From DASYXT01 sp035934555 (GTDB lineage: Bacteria > Verrucomicrobiota > Verrucomicrobiia > Limisphaerales > UBA8199): 64,000 bases of DNA. The stretch covers positions 18,554 through 82,553 of the forward strand of contig DASYXT010000022.1 in NCBI GenBank assembly GCA_035934555.1. Reading direction: 5' to 3'. The notes under the pieces are model-generated. The model worked only from the letters and a program-made list of their open reading frames with translations, was not told the origin of the DNA and searched no databases. Made by a program: the position numbers and the translations under genes. Positions 1 through 8,133 of the stretch are shown here, in pieces. Numbering within the stretch: position 1 is the stretch's first letter; the number at the start of each line of letters is the position of its first letter.

Positions 1-1
1 G

Positions 2-37
2 GTCGAAACTCGGGAGTTGAACGATTTGAACGGGTGA
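2..37 (+). CDS. 3' end of an upstream gene (partial), possibly a NuoK/MrpC-like subunit
   Basis: The second reading frame is open from the window edge to a TGA at 35-37 and encodes only VETRELNDLNG. The stop lies 3 bases before the ATG of the next gene, which fits the tightly packed operon that follows. Small NuoK/MrpC subunits often end in a similar short polar tail and commonly precede MrpD-type genes, so that is my guess. Eleven residues cannot establish it. Confidence 0.3.
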   Translation, partial: VETRELNDLNG

Positions 38-40
38 GAT

Positions 41-1516
41 ATGGAAACTTTGACTGACTCTCGACTCCTGCTGGCCATCCTGGCGCCGCTGCTCGGCGCC
101 GGGTTGGTCATGCTCAATGGCAAGCGGCCTAATGTGCGTGAAACCTGCTCGTTCGTGGCCGCCGCCGCCTTGTTCGTGGTCACCGCTGCAATGCTGCCCG
201 ACATTCTCGCCGGCAAAAAGCTTCATTTTACTTTGTTCCAACTGTTGCCCGGGTTGAGCATCAGTTTGCGAGCCGATGCGCTCTCGATGGTCTTCGCGCT
301 CTCGGCCTCGTTCCTTTGGGTCCTGACGGTGTTCTACTCCGCCGGCTACATGCGAGGATTGGAAGAGCATGCCCAAACGCGCTTCAACGCCTGCTTCGCT
401 TTGGCGCTGTTTGGCGCCATGGGCTGCGCGTTTTCCGATAATCTGCTCACGCTGTATCTCTTTTACGAAATCGTCAGCATCTGCACCTATCCCTTGGTCG
501 CCCATCACCAGGATAACGAGGGCTATGAGGGCGGGCGCAAGTACCTCATTTATCTGACGGCGACCGCCAAGGGGCTGGTCTTGCCGGCGATGGTGCTGTT
601 GTATGTGCTGAGCGGCAGCCTTGATTTTGCCGACAACATCCGCAGCGGGATCATCCCGGCGGGCGTCCACCACGGAATCGTCGCGGCCTTGTATGCCTGC
701 TGCATTCTTGGATTCGCGAAGAATGGCGTGATGCCATTCCACAATTGGTTGCCCAGCGCGATGGTTGCGCCCACACCCGTCAGCGCCCTGCTCCACGCAG
801 TGGCGGTCGTGAAGGTGGGTGTGTTTTCCACCGTCCGGGTCATGCTCTACGTTTTTGGCACGCGGCTCATGCATGACCTGAACCTGGGTTTGCCCACCGC
901 TTACTTCGTCTCGTTCACGATTGTGGTCGGCTCCATCGTCGCGTTGAGCAAAGACAACTTGAAGGCGCGGCTGGCCTATTCAACCGTCAGCCAGCTCTCC
1001 TATATCATCCTGGGCGTGGCATTGCTGACCGACTCCGGCATCGAAGGCGGCCTCATCCACATCGCCAACCATGCGTTCTCGAAAATCACGCTGTTCTTCT
1101 GTGCCGGTGCTATTTACGTCGCCACACACAAGAAAAACATTTCCGAGATGAAGGGCCTGGGCCGGGTGATGCCGTTCACGTTCGGCGCGTTCGCCTTGGC
1201 CTCGCTCAGCATGATCGGCGCACCGCCGGTCGCCGGGTTTGTCACCAAATGGTACCTGCTCAATGGAGCGATGGACGCGCACGCGATTGGCATCATCGTC
1301 GTGCTGCTCGTCAGTACGCTGCTCAACGCGGCCTATTTCGCTCCGGTAGTATATCAGGGATTTTTCGGGAAAGCATCGGAGGCTGACGCGCACGATCGCC
1401 ACGGCGAGGCGCATCCGGCGCTGGTGATTCCCCTCTGCATTACCGCCATCATCTCGGTCGTGATCGGACTTTATCCGCAATTGTTTTTAAATCTGCTGAA
1501 GCACGTTGTTTCATGA
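41..1516 (+). CDS. MrpD/NuoN-type proton antiporter-like subunit
   Basis: A 491-residue very hydrophobic protein with about 14 predicted membrane helices, matching the antiporter-like (Proton_antipo_M) family shared by complex I, Mrp antiporters and group 4 hydrogenases. Family marks include the acidic position in LYLFYEIVSICTYPLV (about residue 140), the lysine/histidine-bearing helix with MPFHNWLPSAMV (about 235) and KARLAYSTVSQLSYI (about 310). In this family these charged residues form the proton path. It likely sits in the cytoplasmic membrane as part of a multisubunit ion pump. The MrpD/HyfB-like subgroup is my best reading, but NuoL/M/N cannot be separated safely by eye. Its stop overlaps the next start by 4 bases (ATGA), so the genes are translationally coupled. 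Confidence 0.85.
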   Translation: METLTDSRLLLAILAPLLGAGLVMLNGKRPNVRETCSFVAAAALFVVTAAMLPDILAGKKLHFTLFQLLPGLSISLRADALSMVFALSASFLWVLTVFYSAGYMRGLEEHAQTRFNACFALALFGAMGCAFSDNLLTLYLFYEIVSICTYPLVAHHQDNEGYEGGRKYLIYLTATAKGLVLPAMVLLYVLSGSLDFADNIRSGIIPAGVHHGIVAALYACCILGFAKNGVMPFHNWLPSAMVAPTPVSALLHAVAVVKVGVFSTVRVMLYVFGTRLMHDLNLGLPTAYFVSFTIVVGSIVALSKDNLKARLAYSTVSQLSYIILGVALLTDSGIEGGLIHIANHAFSKITLFFCAGAIYVATHKKNISEMKGLGRVMPFTFGAFALASLSMIGAPPVAGFVTKWYLLNGAMDAHAIGIIVVLLVSTLLNAAYFAPVVYQGFFGKASEADAHDRHGEAHPALVIPLCITAIISVVIGLYPQLFLNLLKHVVS

Positions 1517-1767
1517 AGCTGGCCAAACTGATCGAATATTTGCGCAACCGTCTCAAGACGGTGATCGCGTGTTGCGTGGTGGTTTTGGGGCTGCTGGTGC
1601 TGGGCGATGCGTTGCTGGTCAACAAGGAACATGCCCACACACGCTTCGAACATTGGCCGGCGTTCTGGTCCGTGTTCGGTTTCGTGGCTTGCGCCATAAT
1701 CGTGCTGGCGTCCAAGGCCTTTGGCCATGCCGGCATCATGACCCGCGAGGACTATTACGATGAATAG
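1513..1767 (+). CDS. small two-helix membrane protein of the antiporter operon
   Basis: 84 residues with two hydrophobic stretches (about residues 16-34 and 48-64) and a charged, acidic tail ending REDYYDE. It overlaps the preceding antiporter-like gene by 4 bases and the following one by 8 bases, so it is almost certainly translated as part of the same complex operon. I do not recognise a named family. Small two- or three-helix subunits occur beside antiporter-like subunits in Mrp and hydrogenase-type complexes, and an assembly or structural subunit is the simplest inference. A different frame over nearly the same bases also encodes 85 residues. That frame is arginine-rich, lacks membrane segments and is rejected. 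Confidence 0.75.
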   Translation: MKLAKLIEYLRNRLKTVIACCVVVLGLLVLGDALLVNKEHAHTRFEHWPAFWSVFGFVACAIIVLASKAFGHAGIMTREDYYDE

Positions 1768-3571
1768 GTTCTGGATTCATCCTGCACTGATTTTGATGGC
1801 CGGCGCGCTGTTGCTGCCGCTGCTGCCGGCGCGTTTGAAGAAGGGCTGGTTGCTGCTGGTGCCGTTGCTGGTGTTCGTGCGCACGGTGAGCCTATCACCC
1901 GGCAGCTTCGGCCATGTCCAATTTGCCGATTGGGAGCTGGTTTTTGGCCGGGTGGACCGGCTCAGCCAGGTGTTTGGCTACATCATGAGCCTGATGTGCA
2001 TCCTGGGCACGCTGTATGGGATGCATGTGAAGGATGACCAGGAGCACATCGCCGCCTGGTTTTACGTCGCCGGCTCGCTCGGGGCCATTTACGCCGGCGA
2101 TTTCATCACGCTGTTCCTGTTTTGGGAACTGATGGCGTTTTCGTCGGTATTTCTCGTTTGGTTCCGCCGCCGCAAGGAATCCCTTGGCGCCGGGTACCGC
2201 TATTTGCTGGTGCACGTGTCTGGCGGACTCTTCCTGCTGGGCGGGATAGTCATGCATTGCAAAGCCACGGGGAGCTGGGCTTTTGATGACGCATTCAAAA
2301 ACCTGGCGGTGAACCAACCCACTGTGGCGACCTATTTGATCCTCACCGGCTTTATCCTCAACGCCGCCGTGCCGCCGCTGCATGCCTGGCTGCCTGACGC
2401 CTATGGCGAGGCGACCTTCAACGGCTCGGTTTTTATGTGCGCGTTCACCACCAAAACGGCGGTGTATGCGTTGTGCCGCGGATTTGCCGGCACCCAACTG
2501 CTGATTTACCTCGGCGTGATCATGGCGCTGTACGGAGTGGTTTATGCCGTGCTCGAGAACGATTGCCGGCGGTTGCTGGCCTACCACATCATCAGCCAGG
2601 TGGGCTACATGGTCGCGGGTGTTGGATTGGGCACCCAAATGGCCATCAACGGCGCTTGCGCCCACGCCTTCGCCCACATTCTCTACAAAGGGCTGCTGTT
2701 CATGGGTTGTGGCGCGGTGCTGCACATGACCGGCGAAAGCAAGTTCACCCAGTTGGGCGGGTTATGGAAGAAAATGCCGTGGACTTTTGTGTTCACTTTG
2801 ATTGGCGGCCTGTCCATCTCCGCGTTCCCGTTGTTCAGCGGATTTGTCAGCAAATCGATGATCGTTTCCGCCGGGTTCGAAGAGAAGAAACTTTGGGTCG
2901 GGTTCCTGTTGTTGCTGGCTTCCGCCGGCACATTCCTCCACACCGGATTGAAGGTGCCGTACTTTATTTGGTTCGGGAAGAACCGGCCGCGCGCGGAAGT
3001 ATGGGAACGGGCGGCCGAGCCTCCGATCAATATGAACGTCGCGATGGCGCTGACCGCGTTCCTGTGCATCTTTATCGGTTGTCATCCCGCCTGGCTTTAC
3101 CGGATGCTGCCATACCCGGAAGAAGCATTCCGATATCTGCCGCAGGTCTATAGCGGTTACCACGTTTCGGAAACACTGCAAATCCTGCTGTTCACCGGAC
3201 TTGGTTTTTTCCTGCTGCTGAACAAGCTGGTGCCGGAAGCAAAGATTAGCCTCGATTTGGATTGGCCCTATCGCATGGGCGGGCGCGCGTTCCTCTGGCT
3301 GGCCAGAAAACCCTTTCAGGCGGCGGATGCTTTCGTCGGGGAACTGTACCGCCTGGCCGGGTTGGTTCCGCTGATGTTTACCGCGCGCGAAGCCGGGCTC
3401 TTCGATAACAAGATAATTGATGGCGTTGTCGATGGCGTGGCCGCCGGCGTCCGTGGCATCGGCCGGCGGTTACGGTTCGCTCAACGCGGCCAAATGCAGG
3501 AGAACCTCACGTTTGAATTTGCGGTGGCGGCTGTGCTCATCGTTGCCTTCATCATCTATTCAACACGATGA
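1760..3571 (+). CDS. NuoL/MrpA-like large antiporter subunit
   Basis: 603 residues with about 15-16 membrane helices. The core antiporter-like domain shows LFLFWELMAFSSVFLVW (acidic helix, about residue 118), PPLHAWLPDAYGEA (about 207) and RRLLAYHIISQVGYM (about 270). The C-terminal 100 residues hold an amphipathic stretch with the DGVVDGVAAGVRGIGRRL pattern (about 555), then a last helix, as in NuoL-type subunits whose tail forms the lateral helix of complex I. This makes it the best NuoL equivalent in the operon. It overlaps the small gene before by 8 bases and nuoM after by 4 bases. The role is membrane proton or sodium translocation. Which electron-input module drives it is not visible here. 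Confidence 0.82.
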   Translation: MNRFWIHPALILMAGALLLPLLPARLKKGWLLLVPLLVFVRTVSLSPGSFGHVQFADWELVFGRVDRLSQVFGYIMSLMCILGTLYGMHVKDDQEHIAAWFYVAGSLGAIYAGDFITLFLFWELMAFSSVFLVWFRRRKESLGAGYRYLLVHVSGGLFLLGGIVMHCKATGSWAFDDAFKNLAVNQPTVATYLILTGFILNAAVPPLHAWLPDAYGEATFNGSVFMCAFTTKTAVYALCRGFAGTQLLIYLGVIMALYGVVYAVLENDCRRLLAYHIISQVGYMVAGVGLGTQMAINGACAHAFAHILYKGLLFMGCGAVLHMTGESKFTQLGGLWKKMPWTFVFTLIGGLSISAFPLFSGFVSKSMIVSAGFEEKKLWVGFLLLLASAGTFLHTGLKVPYFIWFGKNRPRAEVWERAAEPPINMNVAMALTAFLCIFIGCHPAWLYRMLPYPEEAFRYLPQVYSGYHVSETLQILLFTGLGFFLLLNKLVPEAKISLDLDWPYRMGGRAFLWLARKPFQAADAFVGELYRLAGLVPLMFTAREAGLFDNKIIDGVVDGVAAGVRGIGRRLRFAQRGQMQENLTFEFAVAAVLIVAFIIYSTR

Positions 3572-5070
3572 ACTTCGCCCATTACAACGACTCTGCTTTG
3601 AGCATCCTGATCTTCGCCCCGTTGGCGGCCGCCGCCGTGGCGCTGGTGCTGCGGAACGAGAACTGGGTGCGCTGGTGGACCTTATTGTTCACTACGGCGG
3701 CGGGTCTATTTTCCTTGCCGCTCTATTGGCATTTCGATGCTTCGACCGCAGCCTTTCAGTTCAAAGAAACCATCCCCTGGATTCCATCCCTGAAAATCTT
3801 TTATGCGGTGGGACTCGACGGCATCAGCCTGCTGCTGGTGTTGCTGACGACGCTAGTGATGCCGTTGTGTGTGCTGGCTTCGTGGCGTTACATCCAGACG
3901 CGAGTCAAGGAATTCATGATCTGCCTGCTGATCATGGAGACCGCGATGGTGGGAGTGTTTTGCGCCCTGGACCTGGTGCTGTTCTTCGTCTTTTGGGAAG
4001 CGATGCTGATTCCGATGGCGCTGCTGATCGGCATTTGGGGCGGGCCACGCAAAATCTACGCCGCGCTCAAGTTCTTCATTTATACCATGTCCGGCTCGGT
4101 GTTCTTGCTGGTGGCCATTATTGCGCTCTACCTTCGCGTCGGCAGCTTCAGCATCCCGGAAATGATGGGGCGCAGCTTCCCCCCGAGCTTTCAGTATTGG
4201 CTGTTTCTGGCCTTCTTCATTTCGTTCGCGATCAAGGTGCCGATGTTCCCATTCCACACGTGGCTGCCGGCGGCGCATGTCGAGGCCCCCACCGCCGGCA
4301 GCGTCCTGCTGGCGAGCGTCCTGCTGAAGATGGGCACTTACGGATTCTTACGGTTTTCCCTGCCGATGGCGCCCGATGCGACGCGGCTGTTTACGCCCTA
4401 CATTCTGATGCTGTCGGTGGTAGCGATTCTTTACGGCGGCCTGACGGCGCTCGCACAAACCGACCTCAAGAAGTTGGTCGCCTATTCCAGCGTCGCACAT
4501 ATGGGCTTTGCCACGTTGGGAATCTTCGCGCTGAACCAGATTGGGGTGGAAGGCGCCCTGCTGGTAATGATTAACCACGGGGTGACGACCGGCGCGCTAT
4601 TCATTGTAGTCGGCATCATCTATGAGCGGTTGCATAGCCGCGAGTTGGCTATGTCTGCCGGTCTGGGCAGGTTCATGCCGTTCCTGGCCTTGTTTGCCGG
4701 CGTGTTCGCTCTCTCCTCCCTGGCTTTTCCCGGCACCAACAGTTTCATCGGCGAATTCATGGTCATGACCGGTGGGTTCATGGTCTCTAAAACGATGATG
4801 CTTTTTGTGGTGCCGGGGGTGGTCCTCGCGGCGGCTTACATGCTGCGGATGCTTCAGAAGTTCGCCTATGGCGGCACGAAAAATCCCGACCACTCGAAGG
4901 TGCTCGATTTGGGGTTTCGCGAGGTAGCCACTCTGGCGCCGCTGTTGCTCTTTGTGTTTTGGATTGGCCTGCACCCGGCGCCCTTCACCCACGTGATGAG
5001 CGCCAGCGTTAAGCATCTACTTGAACAAACGCAAGTCGTGAACGCGGGAACCTATGTGGCACAACATTAA
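3568..5070 (+). CDS. nuoM: NADH-quinone oxidoreductase subunit M-like (NuoM)
   Basis: 500 residues, the usual NuoM length, with about 14 helices. Family marks are FFVFWEAMLIPMALLIGIWGG (about residue 140, with the conserved Glu), the PMFPFHTWLPAAHVEAPTAGSV stretch (about 225-245), KKLVAYSSVAHMGF (about 302) and FPGTNSFIGEF (about 388). In complex I this is one of the three antiporter-like membrane subunits that move protons. The start overlaps the upstream stop by 4 bases and the end overlaps nuoN by 17 bases. Of the four large subunits here this is the most clearly of true complex I type, rather than Mrp type. Confidence 0.9.
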   Translation: MNFAHYNDSALSILIFAPLAAAAVALVLRNENWVRWWTLLFTTAAGLFSLPLYWHFDASTAAFQFKETIPWIPSLKIFYAVGLDGISLLLVLLTTLVMPLCVLASWRYIQTRVKEFMICLLIMETAMVGVFCALDLVLFFVFWEAMLIPMALLIGIWGGPRKIYAALKFFIYTMSGSVFLLVAIIALYLRVGSFSIPEMMGRSFPPSFQYWLFLAFFISFAIKVPMFPFHTWLPAAHVEAPTAGSVLLASVLLKMGTYGFLRFSLPMAPDATRLFTPYILMLSVVAILYGGLTALAQTDLKKLVAYSSVAHMGFATLGIFALNQIGVEGALLVMINHGVTTGALFIVVGIIYERLHSRELAMSAGLGRFMPFLALFAGVFALSSLAFPGTNSFIGEFMVMTGGFMVSKTMMLFVVPGVVLAAAYMLRMLQKFAYGGTKNPDHSKVLDLGFREVATLAPLLLFVFWIGLHPAPFTHVMSASVKHLLEQTQVVNAGTYVAQH

Positions 5071-6622
5071 CTTCCCGTTTATGGCACCCTTCATTCCCGA
5101 ACTAATCGTGCTCCTCGGCGCCCTGGTGCTGTTCTTCGTCACTCTGGGACAGGACCGAGCGCGCCAGGCGCGAACGGTCGCGGTGGGTCTGTCGGTGCTT
5201 GCCATCGCAGCCGCGACACTCTGCCTGCACCAGCAGGGGGTGCTCTTCGATGGCGCTTATCGTGTGGACCTCTTTTCGCAGGTGCTGAAGCTGGTGTTTG
5301 CGTGCGGTTTCCTGCTGGTCCTGCTGCTGGGTGGTGAGTTGCCGGATATTCGCGCGGACATCAAGCCCGAGTATTACCTGTTTCTGACCATCAGCGTTAG
5401 CGGGCTGATGATGCTGGTGAGCAGTGTGGATTTAATCACGCTGGTCGTCGCCCTCGAAGTGTCCGCTTTCCCGCTCTACCTGATGGTGCCGATGCGCCGC
5501 GAACGCGCCGGGCAGCGCAGCCAGATGGAATCGGCCATCAAGTACGTCATGTTCGGCGTCGCCGCCAACGGGATCATGTTCTTCGGCATGAGCTATCTCT
5601 ATGGACTCACCGGCACGACCTCGCTGTCCGAGTTGATGCTGAGACTGCAACCGCTGAGCCACTCGACCATCGCCATAGTCGGCCTGGCCATGATGTTGTG
5701 CGGGCTGTACTACAAACTAGCGGTGTTCCCCTTCCATTTCTGGACGCCCGACGTGTATCAGGGCGCAGCCAATGAGACCGCCGGCCTGGTGGCCTCTCTG
5801 CCCAAAGTCGGCGCGGTGGCGGTGCTGGTGCGCTTTGTCTCGTTGGCGGCGCCCGATAATAAAACTCTGGCGCTGTTGTTGGCCATCCTCGCCGCGGGTT
5901 CAATGTTCTACGGCAATCTCATCGCACTGATGCAAAAAGATTTCAAACGCCTCTTGGGCTTCTCCGGCATCGCCCATGCCGGTTATGCGTTGCTTGGGTT
6001 GGTCGCGCTGGACGAGTTTGGCTATTCGGCCGCGCTCTATTACATCGTGGGTTACCTGCTGATGGTGATGGCGTGTTTCCTCGTCATCGTGAAGGTCTCC
6101 CGCGACGGCACCAACGTGCGCATCGAAGAACTGGCCGGGTTGCATCGGCGCGCGCCTTTGCTGGCCGTGACCCTGGCCGTGGGTGTGTTCGCCCTGGCGG
6201 GCATCCCGCCGTTTGTCGGGTTCATGGGCAAGCTGACGTTGCTGTCGGCGGCGCTGCACAAGGGTTACCTCGCGCTCGTCATTTTCGCCGTCATCAACAC
6301 AGCCATCGCGGTGTATTACTATCTCGGGGTGGTTCGCGAAGCGTGGTTTCGCGACCCAGGCGACCTGCCGCCCGTTCGCCTGGATTGGGCGACGCGCATC
6401 GCCTGTGTGCTGTTGATGGGAGGGATTCTCGGGCTGGGGATTGCCCCCGCACGGGTGCTGGAAACCATCTCGACCTCGGTGGCGCAGGCGGGCCTGACGC
6501 CGCTGAACGCGCCCCAGACGGCGGAACTGCCCCCGGCCGGCCCGGGGCATCATTCAACGCCTGCGCAGTCGGGCGCGCGTGACGTTCCACGAGCATTGCT
6601 TTCAGAGGTCGGAGCCAAATAA
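5054..6622 (+). CDS. nuoN: NADH-quinone oxidoreductase subunit N-like (NuoN)
   Basis: 522 residues with about 14 helices. It shows FPFHFWTPDVYQGAANETAG (about residue 225), KRLLGFSGIAHAGYALLG (about 298) and PPFVGFMGKLTLL (about 380), all typical of NuoN. The last 45 residues (PPAGPGHHSTPAQSG region) are soluble and proline-rich, longer than usual. The annotated ATG overlaps nuoM by 17 bases. A second ATG at 5081 would also give an intact first helix, so the exact start is uncertain. It is the last gene of the membrane-arm block and is followed by 89 bases without a gene before the GltD-like flavoprotein. Confidence 0.88.
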   Translation: MWHNINFPFMAPFIPELIVLLGALVLFFVTLGQDRARQARTVAVGLSVLAIAAATLCLHQQGVLFDGAYRVDLFSQVLKLVFACGFLLVLLLGGELPDIRADIKPEYYLFLTISVSGLMMLVSSVDLITLVVALEVSAFPLYLMVPMRRERAGQRSQMESAIKYVMFGVAANGIMFFGMSYLYGLTGTTSLSELMLRLQPLSHSTIAIVGLAMMLCGLYYKLAVFPFHFWTPDVYQGAANETAGLVASLPKVGAVAVLVRFVSLAAPDNKTLALLLAILAAGSMFYGNLIALMQKDFKRLLGFSGIAHAGYALLGLVALDEFGYSAALYYIVGYLLMVMACFLVIVKVSRDGTNVRIEELAGLHRRAPLLAVTLAVGVFALAGIPPFVGFMGKLTLLSAALHKGYLALVIFAVINTAIAVYYYLGVVREAWFRDPGDLPPVRLDWATRIACVLLMGGILGLGIAPARVLETISTSVAQAGLTPLNAPQTAELPPAGPGHHSTPAQSGARDVPRALLSEVGAK

Positions 6623-6711
6623 ACCGAAATCATGAACCCGAACTGGCATTCCTGGTCTCCGATAGGAGAGGAACGCCGGCTCAATACTGCCCGCAAGGGC
6701 CCCTGCCTGCC

Positions 6712-8133
6712 ATGAGTGAACCCGGCAACTCAAACTCCAAGTATGCCTGGCGAGAGGTGGCCGCACACGGTCTGCCCAAACGCTCGGCCCCGGAACGCGC
6801 CGCGGATTTTCTCGAAATCTACGGCTTGTACGACGAAGCCACCGCGCGCGAACAAGCCAGCCGTTGCATTCAGTGTCCAAACCCAAGCTGCGTCAACGGC
6901 TGCCCGCTGTGCAACCCCATCCCCCAATGGTTGCTCCTCACGGCCGAAGGGCGATTCCTCGAAGCGGCGGCCTTGCTCGGCTCGGCCACCAACATGGCGG
7001 AAATCTGCGCCCGGTTATGTCCGAGCGATCATCTCTGCGAGGGCGCCTGTGTGCTCGAAGGCATCTCGTCCTCGGTCGCCATTCAACCGCTGGAACAGTT
7101 CCTCGTCGAATATGCGTTCGCCCATGGCGCAGTCAGTACAGCCACGGCGCCGCCTAACGGCCGCAAGGTCGCCGTCGTTGGCTCCGGCCCTGGCGGTCTG
7201 GCCTGTGCAGAACAATTGGCCAGGCAAGGCTTCGCCGTCACGGTGTTTGATGCGGAGTTGGTGCCGGGGGGCTTATTGGTGAACGGCACACCGGCGTTCC
7301 GGCTCGAAAAAACAGTCGTCCACCGCCGGCTCGAGGTGCTGCGCCGTTGTGGCGTGAAGTTCCAACTCGGAGCCCAGTTCGGGGACAAGCTCACCTTGAA
7401 CCAATTGGCGGAAGATTTCGATGCGGTGTTTCTGGGTTGCGATTGGCGTAGAGCTCGAGTCCTGACTGTTCCAGGGGCGGAGCTCAAAGGTGTCATTCCC
7501 GCAGTGACGTTTTTGCTGCAGAAGACCACGCCAGTGCCGTTGGACTTGTCGCCGATCGACGTATCCGGCAAACGGGTGGTCGTTCTCGGCGGCGGCGATT
7601 CGGCCATCGATTGCGCCCGCGCCGCCATTCGTTATGGTGCCGCAGAAGCCAAAGTGGTATACCGCCGCGGGGCTGAAGAGATGCAGTGCGGCCGGCAGCA
7701 CTATGAGAGTGCTTTCGAAGAGGGAGCGCGATTCTTCTTTCAAGCCACGCCGGTTGCGGTGCTGGGCGATAGCGACGGCCGGGTCCGAGGCCTGCGCCTT
7801 GTCCGGACCGAGTTGGGGCCGGCCGATCCGGGGCAGCAGCGCCCGTTCCGAATCGTGCGTGGGAGTGAATTCGAGATCGAAGCCGATTGGGTGATCCCGG
7901 CCCTTGGCTTCGAACCTATGCCCTGCCCAGCTAGCGACGATTTTGCTGGTCTAACCCGCAACAAATGGGGAGGTCTGGCCGTGGACGCGCATCAGATGAC
8001 CAGCCGGCCGGGCGTATTCGCCGGCGGCGACATGGTCCGGGGTCCCAGCCTCATCCTGGAATCGGTGCGTGATGCGCGCCGCGCCGCTGCGGAAATCCAT
8101 AGCTATTTGCTCGGGCAGACGACCGGGGTTTAG
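6712..8133 (+). CDS. orphan GltD-like NAD(P)H/Fe-S flavoprotein
   Basis: 473 residues organised like the glutamate synthase small subunit. An N-terminal four-helix Fe-S domain has two cysteine groups (CIQCPNPSCVNGCPLC near residue 52 and CARLCPSDHLCEGAC near 101). An FAD site GSGPGGLACAEQLA (about 162) and a second dinucleotide site GGGDSAIDCARAA (about 292) follow. A C-terminal FAD contact lies near GVFAGGDMVRGP (about 432). There is no large GltB partner beside it. A clear gltB-gltD pair lies 40 kb away in this window. Orphan GltD homologues serve many partners (dehydrogenases, NfnB, preT-like enzymes). Its place directly after the antiporter operon suggests, but does not show, a role in feeding or taking electrons. 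Its stop overlaps the stop of the convergent PSD1 gene by 4 bases. Confidence 0.85.
   Translation: MSEPGNSNSKYAWREVAAHGLPKRSAPERAADFLEIYGLYDEATAREQASRCIQCPNPSCVNGCPLCNPIPQWLLLTAEGRFLEAAALLGSATNMAEICARLCPSDHLCEGACVLEGISSSVAIQPLEQFLVEYAFAHGAVSTATAPPNGRKVAVVGSGPGGLACAEQLARQGFAVTVFDAELVPGGLLVNGTPAFRLEKTVVHRRLEVLRRCGVKFQLGAQFGDKLTLNQLAEDFDAVFLGCDWRRARVLTVPGAELKGVIPAVTFLLQKTTPVPLDLSPIDVSGKRVVVLGGGDSAIDCARAAIRYGAAEAKVVYRRGAEEMQCGRQHYESAFEEGARFFFQATPVAVLGDSDGRVRGLRLVRTELGPADPGQQRPFRIVRGSEFEIEADWVIPALGFEPMPCPASDDFAGLTRNKWGGLAVDAHQMTSRPGVFAGGDMVRGPSLILESVRDARRAAAEIHSYLLGQTTGV

Noticed and set aside
3417..4574. 385-codon plus-strand frame across the nuoM start
   Set aside because: It overlaps NuoM in another frame, is Arg/Pro-rich and lacks membrane segments.
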